Source of the DNA: an uncultured Acidocella sp.
Lineage (GTDB): Bacteria > Pseudomonadota > Alphaproteobacteria > Acetobacterales > Acetobacteraceae
Direction of reading: 5' to 3'
DNA: 64,000 nt
Assembly (NCBI RefSeq): GCF_946222605.1
Contig: NZ_CAMIIE010000007.1
Location: 19,769 to 83,768 of the forward strand
Part shown: one piece after another, positions 43,346 to 52,164 of the stretch
How positions within the stretch are numbered: position 1 is the first letter of the stretch
How the letters are laid out: every line of letters begins with the position of its first letter
Made by a program: the position numbers and the translations under genes
Notes under the pieces: generated by a model
The model's input: only the letters and a program-made list of their open reading frames with translations
What the model was told of the DNA's origin: nothing
Databases searched by the model: none

Positions 43346-43455
43346 GAGTAACCTCCTTCAAAAGCAAGGTTGAAAAACAACTTCTGTGGAAAGCTCCTGC
43401 GATCCCCGAAACGGCGAACCGTATGAGCGCCCGGCCCCTCATTGAGGCGACCGCG
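43346..43455 (-). promoter_or_regulatory. ROSE-type RNA thermometer in the hsp20 leader
   Basis: About 110 nt of 5' UTR. The hairpin at 43350-43371 pairs AACCTT-G-CTT with AAGGAGGTT, sequestering the Shine-Dalgarno AGGAGG, with one bulged G and a U-G pair. This is the hallmark U(U/C)GCU motif of ROSE elements found in front of hsp20 genes. An upstream ACGG-TTCG-CCGT hairpin with UUCG tetraloop is also present, fitting the multi-stem layout. Melting of the last stem by heat would free the ribosome-binding site. Confidence 0.82.
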
Positions 43456-43463
43456 CATCAGAT

Positions 43464-43492
43464 ATAATAAGCGTTTTTTCGCGCGCTTCAAG
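43464..43492 (-). promoter_or_regulatory. Predicted heat-shock (sigma-32) promoter of hsp20
   Basis: On the minus strand CTTGAA (43487-43492) and TATTAT (43464-43469) are separated by 17 bp. CTTGAA is the RpoH -35. The -10 differs from the enterobacterial CCCCAT pattern but fits the looser alphaproteobacterial one, and it could also be read by the housekeeping factor. Confidence 0.65.
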
Positions 43493-43568
43493 AAAAAATG
43501 AATAGCGGACGATTGCGCAAACGGACGCAACAGCCTTCTATCGCGCAACAATCCGCAACCGAGGCGCC

Positions 43569-44450
43569 ATGCTGAGCCTGTTCATCGCCGCCCTGCCCGC
43601 CTTGTTCATCTGGGAAATCGCCTCGATCAAGGTGAATGTGCGGCTGCCGAAGGCAACGCGCAAGCGCATGTTCAAGCTCGGCGCGCGCTTCGCCATCCTG
43701 GCGCTGATCATCGAAATCCTGGAAGGGCTGGTGCCGGAGAGCGGCCTGTCCCCAGTGGCGCATGCGGCGGTCGGCGCCCTGCTGCTGGCCGCGGTGCCGG
43801 AGGAGCTGGTGAAATTCGCCGCCGTCAGCCGTTTCGGCAAGAAAGAGCTGAACGAGATCGGCCCCGGCATCGCCATTCTCATCGCGGTGGGCTGCTCGCT
43901 CGGCTTCGCGGTGCTGGAGAACAAGCTCTACGTGGTGCATGGCGGCTTTGGCGTCTGGCTGGTGCGCGCCGTCACCGCCGTGCCGATGCACGCGATTTTC
44001 GGCTTCACCATGGGCAGCTTCATGGCCCTGGCCTGGCAGCAGAAAGGCGGCACCGACAGCCGGCTGATCCTGCTCGCCCTCATCGTGCCGATCTGCTTCC
44101 ATTTCTCTTATGATTTCCTGCTCAACCTGCATCATGAGCTGCCCCGCCTGCGCTGGCCGATGCAAATTCTGCCGCCGGTCATGCTGGCGGAAGGCATTTT
44201 TGCCCTGGTCCTCACCAACCATGCGGTGAACGGCAAAACCGCGCTTTATGGGCGCCGCGATCCGGTCGATGCCAGCGGTCACCGCGCCCTGGTGTTCTCC
44301 GCGGTGATGCTGGCGCTGACCCTGCTGGTGCTGGCCGTGGCATTGCATTTCCCCGGCGCCCACGGGCTGCTGATGTGCGCGGCGCTGCCGCTGGTGTTCA
44401 CGCTGGATATGGGGCTGGTCGCCATGGCCAGGGCGAATGGGTATGCCTGA
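43569..44450 (+). CDS. PrsW family glutamic intramembrane protease
   Basis: 293 residues, about eight helices. Conserved motifs: EELVK (78-82), the ENKLY segment (Glu117), PMHAIFGFTMG (His141), and HFSYDF. PrsW in Bacillus cuts an anti-sigma factor in a stress response; the role here is unknown. Divergent from hsp20, so the two share a 223-bp regulatory region. Confidence 0.85.
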   Translation: MLSLFIAALPALFIWEIASIKVNVRLPKATRKRMFKLGARFAILALIIEILEGLVPESGLSPVAHAAVGALLLAAVPEELVKFAAVSRFGKKELNEIGPGIAILIAVGCSLGFAVLENKLYVVHGGFGVWLVRAVTAVPMHAIFGFTMGSFMALAWQQKGGTDSRLILLALIVPICFHFSYDFLLNLHHELPRLRWPMQILPPVMLAEGIFALVLTNHAVNGKTALYGRRDPVDASGHRALVFSAVMLALTLLVLAVALHFPGAHGLLMCAALPLVFTLDMGLVAMARANGYA

Positions 44451-44462
44451 TGGGCGGTTTGG

Positions 44463-44545
44463 CGCCGGGGTGTGAAAACGTCTCTCAATAAGCCCCGGCG
44501 TTTTTCGCCGCTTTTTTGAAAAAAAGCGGCGCTAAAAAACTTTTT
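44463..44545 (-). repeat. Composite hairpin-family element, copy 7
   Basis: First an 8-bp stem CGCCGGGG (44463-44470) with CCCCGGCG (44493-44500) and a 22-nt loop. Then the core hairpin CGCCGC, T6, G, A7, GCGGCG (44506-44531) and tail CTAAAAAACTTTTT. On the minus strand this follows cydC. The sequence GTTTTTCGCCGCTTTTTTG is nearly shared with the 25201 copy. Confidence 0.7.
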
Positions 44546-44556
44546 AAAACAATAGT

Positions 44557-46185
44557 TTAACCAGCCGCCGCCACCAGCGTGCCGCCGGTAAACCGCCAGA
44601 TCCGGTCCAGATGCTCCACCCCGGTCAGACGGTGCAGGATCAGCAACACGGTGCGCCCTTCCGTGGCGGCGTTGAACACACGGAAGAATTCCTGCTCCGT
44701 CGCCGCGTCCAGCCCGGCGCAGGGCTCGTCCAGCAGAATAATCGGCGCGTCCATCAGCAGCGTGCGGGCCAGCGCCAGACGCCGCCCCTGCCCGCCCGAG
44801 AGCGTCGTCCCACCCTCGCCGAGCCAGCTCTCCAGCCCCTCCGGCAGCGCGCGCACCACATCCGCCACCTGCGCCGCCTCAAGCGCCGCCCATAACCGCT
44901 CCTCATCCGCCGCCGGGTCGCCGAGCAGCAGATTATTGCGGATGCTGTCGGCAAACAGATGCGTGGTCTGGCCAAGATAGGCGATGCGGCGGCGCAGCGC
45001 CTCGGCCGGCAATTGCGCGACATCCACCCCGCCAAAACGGATCTGTCCCGAGACCGGCTTGATCAATTTCAGGATCAGCGCCGCGATGGTCGATTTACCC
45101 GCCCCCGACGGCCCCAAAATCGCGGTACGCGAGCCTTCCGGCAGCTGCAAGGAAAGATTTTCAAACACGAAGGGCCGGTCCGCGCCATAGCGGAAGCTCA
45201 CATGCTCGAAGGCGATGGCGTTTCGCGTCGGCATCGCCATCGGCGTTGCCGGCTCGGGCACCGGTGCTGGCGCGTCCGCCGCCTGCACCACGCGAACCGC
45301 CGCCATCTTCGCCTGGCCGTAGAGCAGCCCGGCGCGCGGCAGGCCGATCACCGCCTCAAACCCCGCCGTCAGCACCAGCACCGCGGCCACCGCCTCGATC
45401 GGCAGGCCGAAAAAGCCAAGAATGATCGCCAGCAGAATGCCGGCCTGGGCGGCGATGAAGGCGATGGCGTTCAGCCGCGCCCCCTCCCCCACCAGCTCGC
45501 GCTGGGCGGCCAGAAGCTGCGCCTCGCGCGCCTGCACCTCGGCCAGCATACGCCCCTCGGCGGCGAAGATTTTCACCTCGCGCAGCCCGTGCAGCGCATC
45601 CAGGGCGGCGGTGCGCAAGCCGGCCATCGCCAGCCCGGCCTTGGCCGCATTGGCCTGCGCCGCCCGCGCCGCGCGCCAGGGCAGATAAAAGGCCACGACG
45701 GCAAAGGGCAGCAAGGCCAGCACCGCCAGCCCATGCTCGGCCCACAGCACCCAGCCCAGCACCGGCAGCAGCACCAGCGCACTCAGCAGCGGCACGAAAA
45801 TCCGCAGGAACAGCCCGTCCAGCGTGTCGACATCATTCACCAGCCGGGAGAGCGCATCGCCCGAGCGGCGCAGCCCCAGCCCGCCGGCGGCACTGCGCGC
45901 CAGCCCGCGAAACAGCCAGATGCGCAGATCCCCCAGCGCCCGGAAAATCGCCTCATGCCCGACCACGCGCTCGCCATAGCGCAACAGCACCCGGGCCACG
46001 CCCATCCAGGAGAGCAGAGCCGGCACGGTTAGCGCAAAGCCGGCAATGGCCAGCGCCAGCGCATGGCCGGAGAGGCCCATCATGGTGATCGCCGCCAGCA
46101 GCGCCGCCAGCGCCAGCAGCACGGCCAGCGACAGCCAGCCCGGATGACGCAGCCAGAGGCCGGTAACGCGCGACAGCGGGCTCAT
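44557..46185 (-). CDS. cydC: Thiol reductant ABC exporter subunit CydC
   Basis: Half of the CydDC transporter, which moves cysteine/glutathione (or heme) and is needed for cytochrome bd maturation. 542 residues: TM domain (about 15-300), then NBD with Walker A GPSGAGKST, signature LSGGQGRRLALARTLL and Walker B IILLDEPCAGLD. ATG overlaps the cydD stop. No cydAB is in the window. Confidence 0.9.
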   Translation of the reverse strand: MSPLSRVTGLWLRHPGWLSLAVLLALAALLAAITMMGLSGHALALAIAGFALTVPALLSWMGVARVLLRYGERVVGHEAIFRALGDLRIWLFRGLARSAAGGLGLRRSGDALSRLVNDVDTLDGLFLRIFVPLLSALVLLPVLGWVLWAEHGLAVLALLPFAVVAFYLPWRAARAAQANAAKAGLAMAGLRTAALDALHGLREVKIFAAEGRMLAEVQAREAQLLAAQRELVGEGARLNAIAFIAAQAGILLAIILGFFGLPIEAVAAVLVLTAGFEAVIGLPRAGLLYGQAKMAAVRVVQAADAPAPVPEPATPMAMPTRNAIAFEHVSFRYGADRPFVFENLSLQLPEGSRTAILGPSGAGKSTIAALILKLIKPVSGQIRFGGVDVAQLPAEALRRRIAYLGQTTHLFADSIRNNLLLGDPAADEERLWAALEAAQVADVVRALPEGLESWLGEGGTTLSGGQGRRLALARTLLMDAPIILLDEPCAGLDAATEQEFFRVFNAATEGRTVLLILHRLTGVEHLDRIWRFTGGTLVAAAG

Positions 46186-47867
46186 GCCTGCGCCCCCCGC
46201 CAGCTGGCATAGCGCAAGGCATCGAGATCCACCCGCTTGGCGCCGATGGTCTTGGCGAGATCCAGCGCCTGGGTGGAATGGGTGGCCAGCACCACGGTAC
46301 GCCCGGCGGCGAGATGTTTCAGGCTCTCCAGAATATCGCGCTCCACGGCGGGGTCGAGATGCGAGGTCGGCTCATCCAGCAGCAGCAAGGGGGCATCCTT
46401 CAGAAAGGCGCGCGCGATGGCGATGCGCTGCGCCTGCCCGCCGGAAACACCGAACCCGCCCTCGCCCAACGGCGTGCGCACACCTTGCGGCAGTGCGGCC
46501 ACCAGCTCCTCCAGATGTGCGTTGCGGATCGCGTCCTTCAGCTCATCCTCGCTCGCGGCGGGGTTGGCGAAGCGGATATTCTCCTCGATCGTGCCGGCGA
46601 AAATCACCGGCTTCTGGCCGATCCAGCCCAGCATCCGGGTGCGCGCCGCCGGCACCAGATCCTCCAGCACCGCGCCATTGATGGTGATGCGCCCGGCCTG
46701 CGGCGCCAGGAAGCCCAAAATCAGGTCGATGATGGTGGATTTGCCGGTGCCCGAGGCGCCGGTGAGCAGCAGCATTTCGCCGCGCCCGACCTTGAAGGAG
46801 AGATCCTCCACCACCGGCCGCGCCGGCTCCCAGCCATAGGAGACATGCTCGAATGCCAGCGTCACACCCTGCGCGGCGACGGAGCGTATCTCGACCGGCG
46901 GCACCGGGGCCGGGGCATCCGGCAGGGTGGAAAGCTCCTCGGCCACCGCCTCCACCGCCATGCGGTCGCCATAGACCGCCGCGAAAGCGCGCAGCGGCGC
47001 GAAAAACTCCGGCACCAGCAGCACCAGGAACAAGGCGGTCGGCGCCAGCTCATGCGCGCCGTGCAAGGCCGGGGCGAACCGCACCACAATCAAGATAAGC
47101 GCCGCCGCCGCCGCCAGATCCAGCGCTGTCGAGGACAGGAACGCCACCCGCAGCACCCGCATGGTGCGCTCCCGCAGCTCCCGCGCCGCACCGGCCAGCG
47201 CCAACGCCTCATCCTCGCCGCGCCCGGCCAGCACGATGGTCGAAATGCCGCGAATACGGTCCATGAAGCGCACCTGCAGCCGGGTCATCGCCAGAAACTG
47301 CTTTTTCGCGGCGATGCCGGCGCCAATCCCGGCCACCGCCATGGCGAACGGCACGAACAGCCCGGCGATGATCAGGATCAAGCCGCTGCGCCAATCCAGC
47401 AGCAGCGCCACCAGCCCGATCAGCCCCGGCCCGATGATCGCCATGCCCGTGGCGGGCACCCAGCGGGCATGAAACCCGTCCATCGCCTCCACCCGGTCCA
47501 CCGCGCTGGCGGCGAGCTCGGCTGAATGGCGCCCGCGCAAACCGGCCGGGCCCAGCGCCAGCAGCGCGCTCAGCACCTGGCCGCGCAGCCGCCGGCGGGC
47601 GGCGGCCCCCAGCTCGAAATTCCCGCGCTCATTGCGCAATTGCAGCCCGGCGCGCGCCAGCACCGCCAGCGCGAAGACCAGCCCGGCAAAGCCAGCCGAA
47701 ATCCCGCCGCGCTGCACATGCAGCAGCGAGGCGAGCAGCCGCGCCGCCGCCCCGGCCTGGATGATCCCGCAGACCACACCCAACGCGCCGAAAAGAAAGG
47801 ATAAATTCGCCGCACGAAATCCGAGCTTCTGTTCAGATTTTATCCAGGGTTTCGTGGCACTGTTCAT
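46182..47867 (-). CDS. cydD: Thiol reductant ABC exporter subunit CydD
   Basis: Partner of CydC. 561 residues: TM domain, including GISTIVLAGRGEDEALALAGAARELRERTM-type linker after six helices, then NBD with Walker A GASGTGKST, signature VSGGQAQRIAIARAFL and Walker B LLLLDEPTSHLD. It is first in the operon and divergent from panC. The CydDC assignment rests on the paired heterodimer layout and these motifs. Confidence 0.9.
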   Translation of the reverse strand: MNSATKPWIKSEQKLGFRAANLSFLFGALGVVCGIIQAGAAARLLASLLHVQRGGISAGFAGLVFALAVLARAGLQLRNERGNFELGAAARRRLRGQVLSALLALGPAGLRGRHSAELAASAVDRVEAMDGFHARWVPATGMAIIGPGLIGLVALLLDWRSGLILIIAGLFVPFAMAVAGIGAGIAAKKQFLAMTRLQVRFMDRIRGISTIVLAGRGEDEALALAGAARELRERTMRVLRVAFLSSTALDLAAAAALILIVVRFAPALHGAHELAPTALFLVLLVPEFFAPLRAFAAVYGDRMAVEAVAEELSTLPDAPAPVPPVEIRSVAAQGVTLAFEHVSYGWEPARPVVEDLSFKVGRGEMLLLTGASGTGKSTIIDLILGFLAPQAGRITINGAVLEDLVPAARTRMLGWIGQKPVIFAGTIEENIRFANPAASEDELKDAIRNAHLEELVAALPQGVRTPLGEGGFGVSGGQAQRIAIARAFLKDAPLLLLDEPTSHLDPAVERDILESLKHLAAGRTVVLATHSTQALDLAKTIGAKRVDLDALRYASWRGAQA

Positions 47868-47944
47868 GTTGCCCTATCTAACCTCCCCCTCCCAGCTTGC
47901 CCAGGGCTGGACGAGTGACAAAAAATGTTGAAAAGCCGCGCCAA

Positions 47945-48778
47945 ATGATCATCGCCAGGACTCTCGAAGAGCTCGCCGCCGCCCGCGCCACGCTGGGCGA
48001 TATCGGTTTCGTCCCCACCATGGGCGCCTTGCATGCCGGGCATCTGAAGCTGGTGGAGGCGGCGCGGGAAGCCGGCCTTACCCCGGTTGCCAGCATTTTC
48101 GTCAACCCGACCCAGTTTGGCCCGAAGGAGGATTTCGCCCGCTATCCGCGCGACGAGGCCGGGGACATCGCCAAGCTGGAAGCGGCCGGCTGCAAGCTGG
48201 TCTGGATGCCTGGCGTCGAGGAGATGTACCCGGCCGATGCGGCGACGAGCATCCATGTCGCCGGCCCCAGCCAGCGCTGGGAGGGAGCCACCCGCCCCGG
48301 CCATTTCAACGGCGTGGCCACGGTGGTGGCCAAACTATTCGGCCAGATCCGCCCGCAGGCGGCGTTTTTCGGCGAGAAGGACTGGCAGCAGGTGCAGGTG
48401 GTGCGGCGGATGGTGGCGGATCTGCTGCTGCCGGTGCGCATCGTCCCGGTGCCCACCGTGCGCGAGGCGGACGGGCTCGCGCTGTCCTCGCGCAACGCCT
48501 ATCTCAGCCCGGAGGAGCGCCGCGCCGCGCCGAAGCTGCACGCCGCCCTGCAGCATGCGGTGAAATATTTGCTGCACGGCAAGGAGCCGGCCGCGATCCT
48601 GCATCACACCCGAATGGAACTCGCCGCCGCCGGCATGGTGCCCGATTATGTGGCGCTGGTGCAGGCGCAGACGCTGGAGCCGATCGCCGCGCTGCAGACG
48701 CCGGCACGGCTGATCGCGGCAGCAAAACTCGGGCATGTCCGCCTGTTGGATAATCTGCCGATCGGCGAACAAAACTAA
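47945..48778 (+). CDS. panC: Pantothenate synthetase
   Basis: ATP-dependent condensation of pantoate with beta-alanine, the last step of vitamin B5 synthesis. 277 residues. Nucleotidyltransferase motifs: FVPTMGALHAGHLKLV (HxGH), FVNPTQFGPKEDFARYPR, FFGEKDWQQ and LALSSRNAYLSPEERR. ATG 47945 gives MIIARTLEEL. No panB is adjacent. Confidence 0.95.
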   Translation: MIIARTLEELAAARATLGDIGFVPTMGALHAGHLKLVEAAREAGLTPVASIFVNPTQFGPKEDFARYPRDEAGDIAKLEAAGCKLVWMPGVEEMYPADAATSIHVAGPSQRWEGATRPGHFNGVATVVAKLFGQIRPQAAFFGEKDWQQVQVVRRMVADLLLPVRIVPVPTVREADGLALSSRNAYLSPEERRAAPKLHAALQHAVKYLLHGKEPAAILHHTRMELAAAGMVPDYVALVQAQTLEPIAALQTPARLIAAAKLGHVRLLDNLPIGEQN

Positions 48779-48882
48779 CAATCATTTAACACCCTGGAAA
48801 CAAGCGGATCATCCACAATCCGCTTGCGCGACTCTGTGTTTGCATGTAGGCCAGCCGTCTCAACATCCTGGCTTTTCCTGCA

Positions 48883-49179
48883 ATGTCAAAGCTGCCGCCG
48901 CTCGATGCGCTGAAACCCGAAGATAAACGCAAGGAGCCGCGCCAGCGCGTGCTGGGCCGGGCGAAACTTTATGTCGGCATGTTCAGCCCCACGGTCTATG
49001 ATTGCCTGATCATGGAATATTCGGACAATGGCGCGCGGATCGAGACCAGCGCCGTCGTGCAGGTGCCGGATCTGTTCAAGATCCAGGTCGGCGAACAGCC
49101 GGCACGCCGGGCGCGCCGGGTCTGGAGCCGGGGCAATGCCGTCGGGCTGGAATTCCTGGACCCGCCGCCCAGCGCATAA
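48883..49179 (+). CDS. Single-domain PilZ protein
   Basis: 98 residues. RxxxR-type motif RKEPR (Arg16, Arg20) and the second c-di-GMP motif as E-Y-S-D-N-G (45-50) with Asp replaced by Glu. PilZ domains bind cyclic di-GMP and control motility or polysaccharide export. Whether the altered second motif still binds is open. It stands alone, convergent with the ABC permease. Confidence 0.8.
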   Translation: MSKLPPLDALKPEDKRKEPRQRVLGRAKLYVGMFSPTVYDCLIMEYSDNGARIETSAVVQVPDLFKIQVGEQPARRARRVWSRGNAVGLEFLDPPPSA

Positions 49180-49185
49180 TCTTCA

Positions 49186-50589
49186 TCAGGCGAATTCCAC
49201 CACCAGCCAGGCCGCCAGCGCCCAGCCGGCGCTGATCGATACCCCCAGAACCAGCCCCAACAGCGTACCGATCTGGGTTTTGCCAAAGGCCGCCCGGCTG
49301 AGCGGAATCGGCAGACGGCGCCCGAGCCAGAGATTGCTGGCCAACGCAGCGCCAATCCCCAGCAGCATCGCAGGCGCCAGCGTTGGGGCTTTCACCAGCA
49401 CCGCCACAACCGGCAGGCCGATAATCGCCAAAGCCGTCTGCGCGCAGACCAGATACGCCGCCCGGCGCGGCGCCCGCGCCGCCACCGGGGCCGATGCGAT
49501 GAGGGCTGGCATGTCGTTCATCTGTGCCAGCACCGAGATGAAGAACAGCCCGAGCTGCCCGGCCAGAAACACCAGCAACGGCACCGTGACGGGCAGCCCG
49601 ATCGCCACCTTGCCGAGCAGGATCGCCACCACCGGGATCAAGGTGAGGGAGCGATAGGCGATCTGCGAGACCAGCCCTGGAAAGCGCGCCAGCAGCCGGC
49701 GGTCCTTGGCCATCAGGCTGGCGAAGGCGCTGCGCCGGAACCGGGCCTGCTGCGCCCCTTCCCGCCCCGCCGGCCGGTAGCTGGCCGCACTGATCGCCCC
49801 GCGCGCAAACGGCCCGGCCAGGAACACCCAGACCAGGCAAAACACCAGCGCCGCCAGCGCCAGCGCGGCCAGTAGCGGCCCCTTCTGGCCCAGCAGACCG
49901 CGGGCGAACAGATAGGCCAGCCCGCCCCCGCCCGGCCCCGGCAACAGCCCGGACCAGAACCGCGCCAGCGCCGCATGTGCCACAAAATGCGGGGTCTGGC
50001 CGAGAATGAAGATGCCGACCCCGGTGACCAGCGCCAAGGAATGCCCGGCCCGGCGCGCCGCCATCGGCCCGATCCGCCCGACCAGCAACACCACCAGCGC
50101 GAAGGCCAAAGCCGCCACCACCAACGCCTCGGCCAGCAGCATCGGATAGACCGCGAGGGCCCAGAGCTGCCCGAAAATAATCAGCCCGTTGGCCAGCATC
50201 CCCGCCAGCAGCAGCCAGGGGGCCAGGATGCTCAGCGCCACCCCCAGCATGCGCACCGCCAGCACCCGGCTGGGCGCAATCGGCGAGGCGAGCAGAAAAT
50301 CCGCATCGCCACGCGCATAGAGCACGTCGATGCAGGCCATCATCGCCCGCGAGAACATCAGCACGAACAGAAAAGCGAGATTGATGTTGAGCGCCAGCAG
50401 CATGATCTCCGGCGCCACCGGATGGCGCACGATCAAACGCCCGACCAGCACGCCGAAGGCCTGAAACATCAAAATCACGATGCTGGCCGGCACCAGCACA
50501 TAACGATGGGTGCGCACCAGAATGGAGCCGCGCCACAGCACCTTCAGCTCATGGCGCAGCAGCCAGAGAAATCCGGGCGGCTTGAACAT
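49186..50589 (-). CDS. ABC transporter permease, substrate unknown
   Basis: 467 residues, about ten to twelve helices. It begins MFKPPGFLWLLRHELKVLWRG, typical of ABC-2-like permeases with a short cytosolic N-terminal helix. The GDADFLLASPIAPSRVLAVRM stretch (near 95-115) matches permeases paired with single ATPases. It shares one base with the upstream ATPase gene (TGATG). Substrate unknown. Confidence 0.8.
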   Translation of the reverse strand: MFKPPGFLWLLRHELKVLWRGSILVRTHRYVLVPASIVILMFQAFGVLVGRLIVRHPVAPEIMLLALNINLAFLFVLMFSRAMMACIDVLYARGDADFLLASPIAPSRVLAVRMLGVALSILAPWLLLAGMLANGLIIFGQLWALAVYPMLLAEALVVAALAFALVVLLVGRIGPMAARRAGHSLALVTGVGIFILGQTPHFVAHAALARFWSGLLPGPGGGGLAYLFARGLLGQKGPLLAALALAALVFCLVWVFLAGPFARGAISAASYRPAGREGAQQARFRRSAFASLMAKDRRLLARFPGLVSQIAYRSLTLIPVVAILLGKVAIGLPVTVPLLVFLAGQLGLFFISVLAQMNDMPALIASAPVAARAPRRAAYLVCAQTALAIIGLPVVAVLVKAPTLAPAMLLGIGAALASNLWLGRRLPIPLSRAAFGKTQIGTLLGLVLGVSISAGWALAAWLVVEFA

Positions 50590-51323
50590 CAGCCGGCGGT
50601 GAGCTGGAGGAACACATCCTCCAGCGTGCCGCTCTCAAACCCGGCATGGCCGCGCAACGCCTCCAGCCCGCCCTCGGCCACCAGCCGGCCGCCGGCGAGA
50701 ATGCCGATGCGGCTGGCCAGCCGCTCGGCCACCTCCAGAATATGGGTGGTGAGAATAATCGCCGCGCCATTCTCGACATGTTTGGTCAGCAGGTTTTTCA
50801 CCAGCCGGGCGGAGCCGGCATCCAGCCCGGTAAAGGGCTCATCCAGCAGCAGAAATTGCGGATCATGGATTAACGCGCCGGCCAGCACGGTCTTCTGCTT
50901 CATGCCGCGCGAAAACCCTTCGCAGCGCTCGGCCCGGTGCGGCCAGAGGCCCAGCAGCTCCAGCAGCTCATCGGCCCGGCTACGGGCCAGCCCCGGCGGC
51001 ACCTGCCAGAGCCCGGCAATGAATTCCAGATATTCCAGCGGACTCAGCTTGTCGTAGAGCAGCGGCTCATCCGGCAGCCAGGCCATGATCGCCTTCGCGC
51101 CCTGCGGGTCGCTCACCACATCGCGCCCGAATAGCTCGATGCGCCCGGCATCGGGCAGCGTCAGCCCGGCGATCATCCGCAATGTCGTGGTCTTGCCCGC
51201 ACCATTGGCGCCGAGCAGCGCATAGAATTCCCCCGGGCGGATGGTCAGGGTCAGCCCCTCCACCACCTTGCGCCCGAAGGATTTACTCAAGCCCTGCGCA
51301 TTCAGCGCCCATGCGGTCTCCAT
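50589..51323 (-). CDS. ABC transporter ATP-binding protein
   Basis: 244 residues: Walker A GANGAGKTT near 35, signature FSRGMKQKTVLAGALIH (SRG in place of SGG), Walker B FLLLDEPFTGLDA. The MAWLPDEPLLYDKLSPLEYLEF Q-loop region is typical of ABC-2/drug-export type ATPases. Pairs with the permease at 49186. Function unknown; lipid or peptide export is likely. Confidence 0.88.
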   Translation of the reverse strand: METAWALNAQGLSKSFGRKVVEGLTLTIRPGEFYALLGANGAGKTTTLRMIAGLTLPDAGRIELFGRDVVSDPQGAKAIMAWLPDEPLLYDKLSPLEYLEFIAGLWQVPPGLARSRADELLELLGLWPHRAERCEGFSRGMKQKTVLAGALIHDPQFLLLDEPFTGLDAGSARLVKNLLTKHVENGAAIILTTHILEVAERLASRIGILAGGRLVAEGGLEALRGHAGFESGTLEDVFLQLTAG

Positions 51324-51375
51324 ACCGCCAGCCTAACGGTGCGCGGCGGCGGCGGCCAGAGGCAATGAGCTGACG

Positions 51376-51858
51376 TTAGAGGCTCAGCTCCGGCGCGTTG
51401 CTGCCCAGGATCTGCTGGATCGTCGCCTGCGCGCCCTGCAGGTCGTGCCGGCCGATCGCTTGGCGGGCCTGCTCGATCTGCGCCACCACCGGGTCCTGGC
51501 TCGGGTCATTGGCGCGCGTGGCGATGACACTGCGTTGCAGGATGTTGGTCTCAGCGCGTTCCAGCGCCTCGTCGGCGGTGCCGGTCTGATGGTGCATGAG
51601 AGACTGGTTGGCGCTCATCAGCAGCGTCGCCACACGCGCATCCGGGCCGACCTGAGGGGCCGGGGGCGTCGGCGCGATGGTGGATTTCGTATCCATGCCA
51701 TTGATGTTGCTGGCCTTGGGCGACAGCGGCAGCGAGGAGCGGGTGCCGATATCATTGCCCGGGCGCGCGCCGGTCATGCTCTGCGGCGCGCTCTGCGCCA
51801 TCGCCAGCGGCGCCGCCAACAGCATCGCGCTGAAAATCGTCGGTTTTGCCAAGCGCAT
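51376..51858 (-). CDS. Secreted hypothetical protein with helical repeat-like C-terminus
   Basis: 160 residues from ATG 51858, which has AGGAG 7-8 nt upstream; the ATG at 51876 lacks one. Signal peptide ends in APLAMAQ (about 22). A Pro/Ser-rich stretch follows, then a helical region (about 75-155: LERAETNILQRSV, DPVVAQIEQARQAIGRHDLQGAQATIQQIL) resembling TPR helices. Family unknown. Confidence 0.65.
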   Translation of the reverse strand: MRLAKPTIFSAMLLAAPLAMAQSAPQSMTGARPGNDIGTRSSLPLSPKASNINGMDTKSTIAPTPPAPQVGPDARVATLLMSANQSLMHHQTGTADEALERAETNILQRSVIATRANDPSQDPVVAQIEQARQAIGRHDLQGAQATIQQILGSNAPELSL

Positions 51859-51939
51859 TTGAAAGCTCCTGTTCATGAAACCAGCCGGGCGGCGGACCGC
51901 CCGGCGTTTTCTAACATAACGTTAGATGAGGCCCAGGCG

Positions 51940-52152
51940 TCACTGCGCCGGGACGGTGACCGCATGCGTGGTCTGGGTCGTCGTGGTGCTGCCGGGCGGC
52001 ATCATCGGCGCTGCCTGTGGCTGCACCTGCCCGGCACTCTGCACGGTCTCGGTGGTCGTGGTTGTCGTCTGCGGCGGATTATCGGCGCAGGCGCTGAGCG
52101 CGCCCGCCGCCACGATCATCGGAATCGCCAGCGCGATATTGAATTTTTTCAT
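51940..52152 (-). CDS. Small Thr-rich lipoprotein
   Basis: 70 residues. Signal MKKFNIALAIPMIVAAGALSAC, lipobox L-S-A-C with Cys22, then a mature chain with TTTTTTETVQ and TTTTQTTHAV tracts and Pro/Gln. Low-complexity, no domain. It is separated by 12 bp from the next Thr-rich gene and likely co-expressed. Confidence 0.6.
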   Translation of the reverse strand: MKKFNIALAIPMIVAAGALSACADNPPQTTTTTTETVQSAGQVQPQAAPMMPPGSTTTTQTTHAVTVPAQ

Positions 52153-52164
52153 ATCGCCCCCGCC

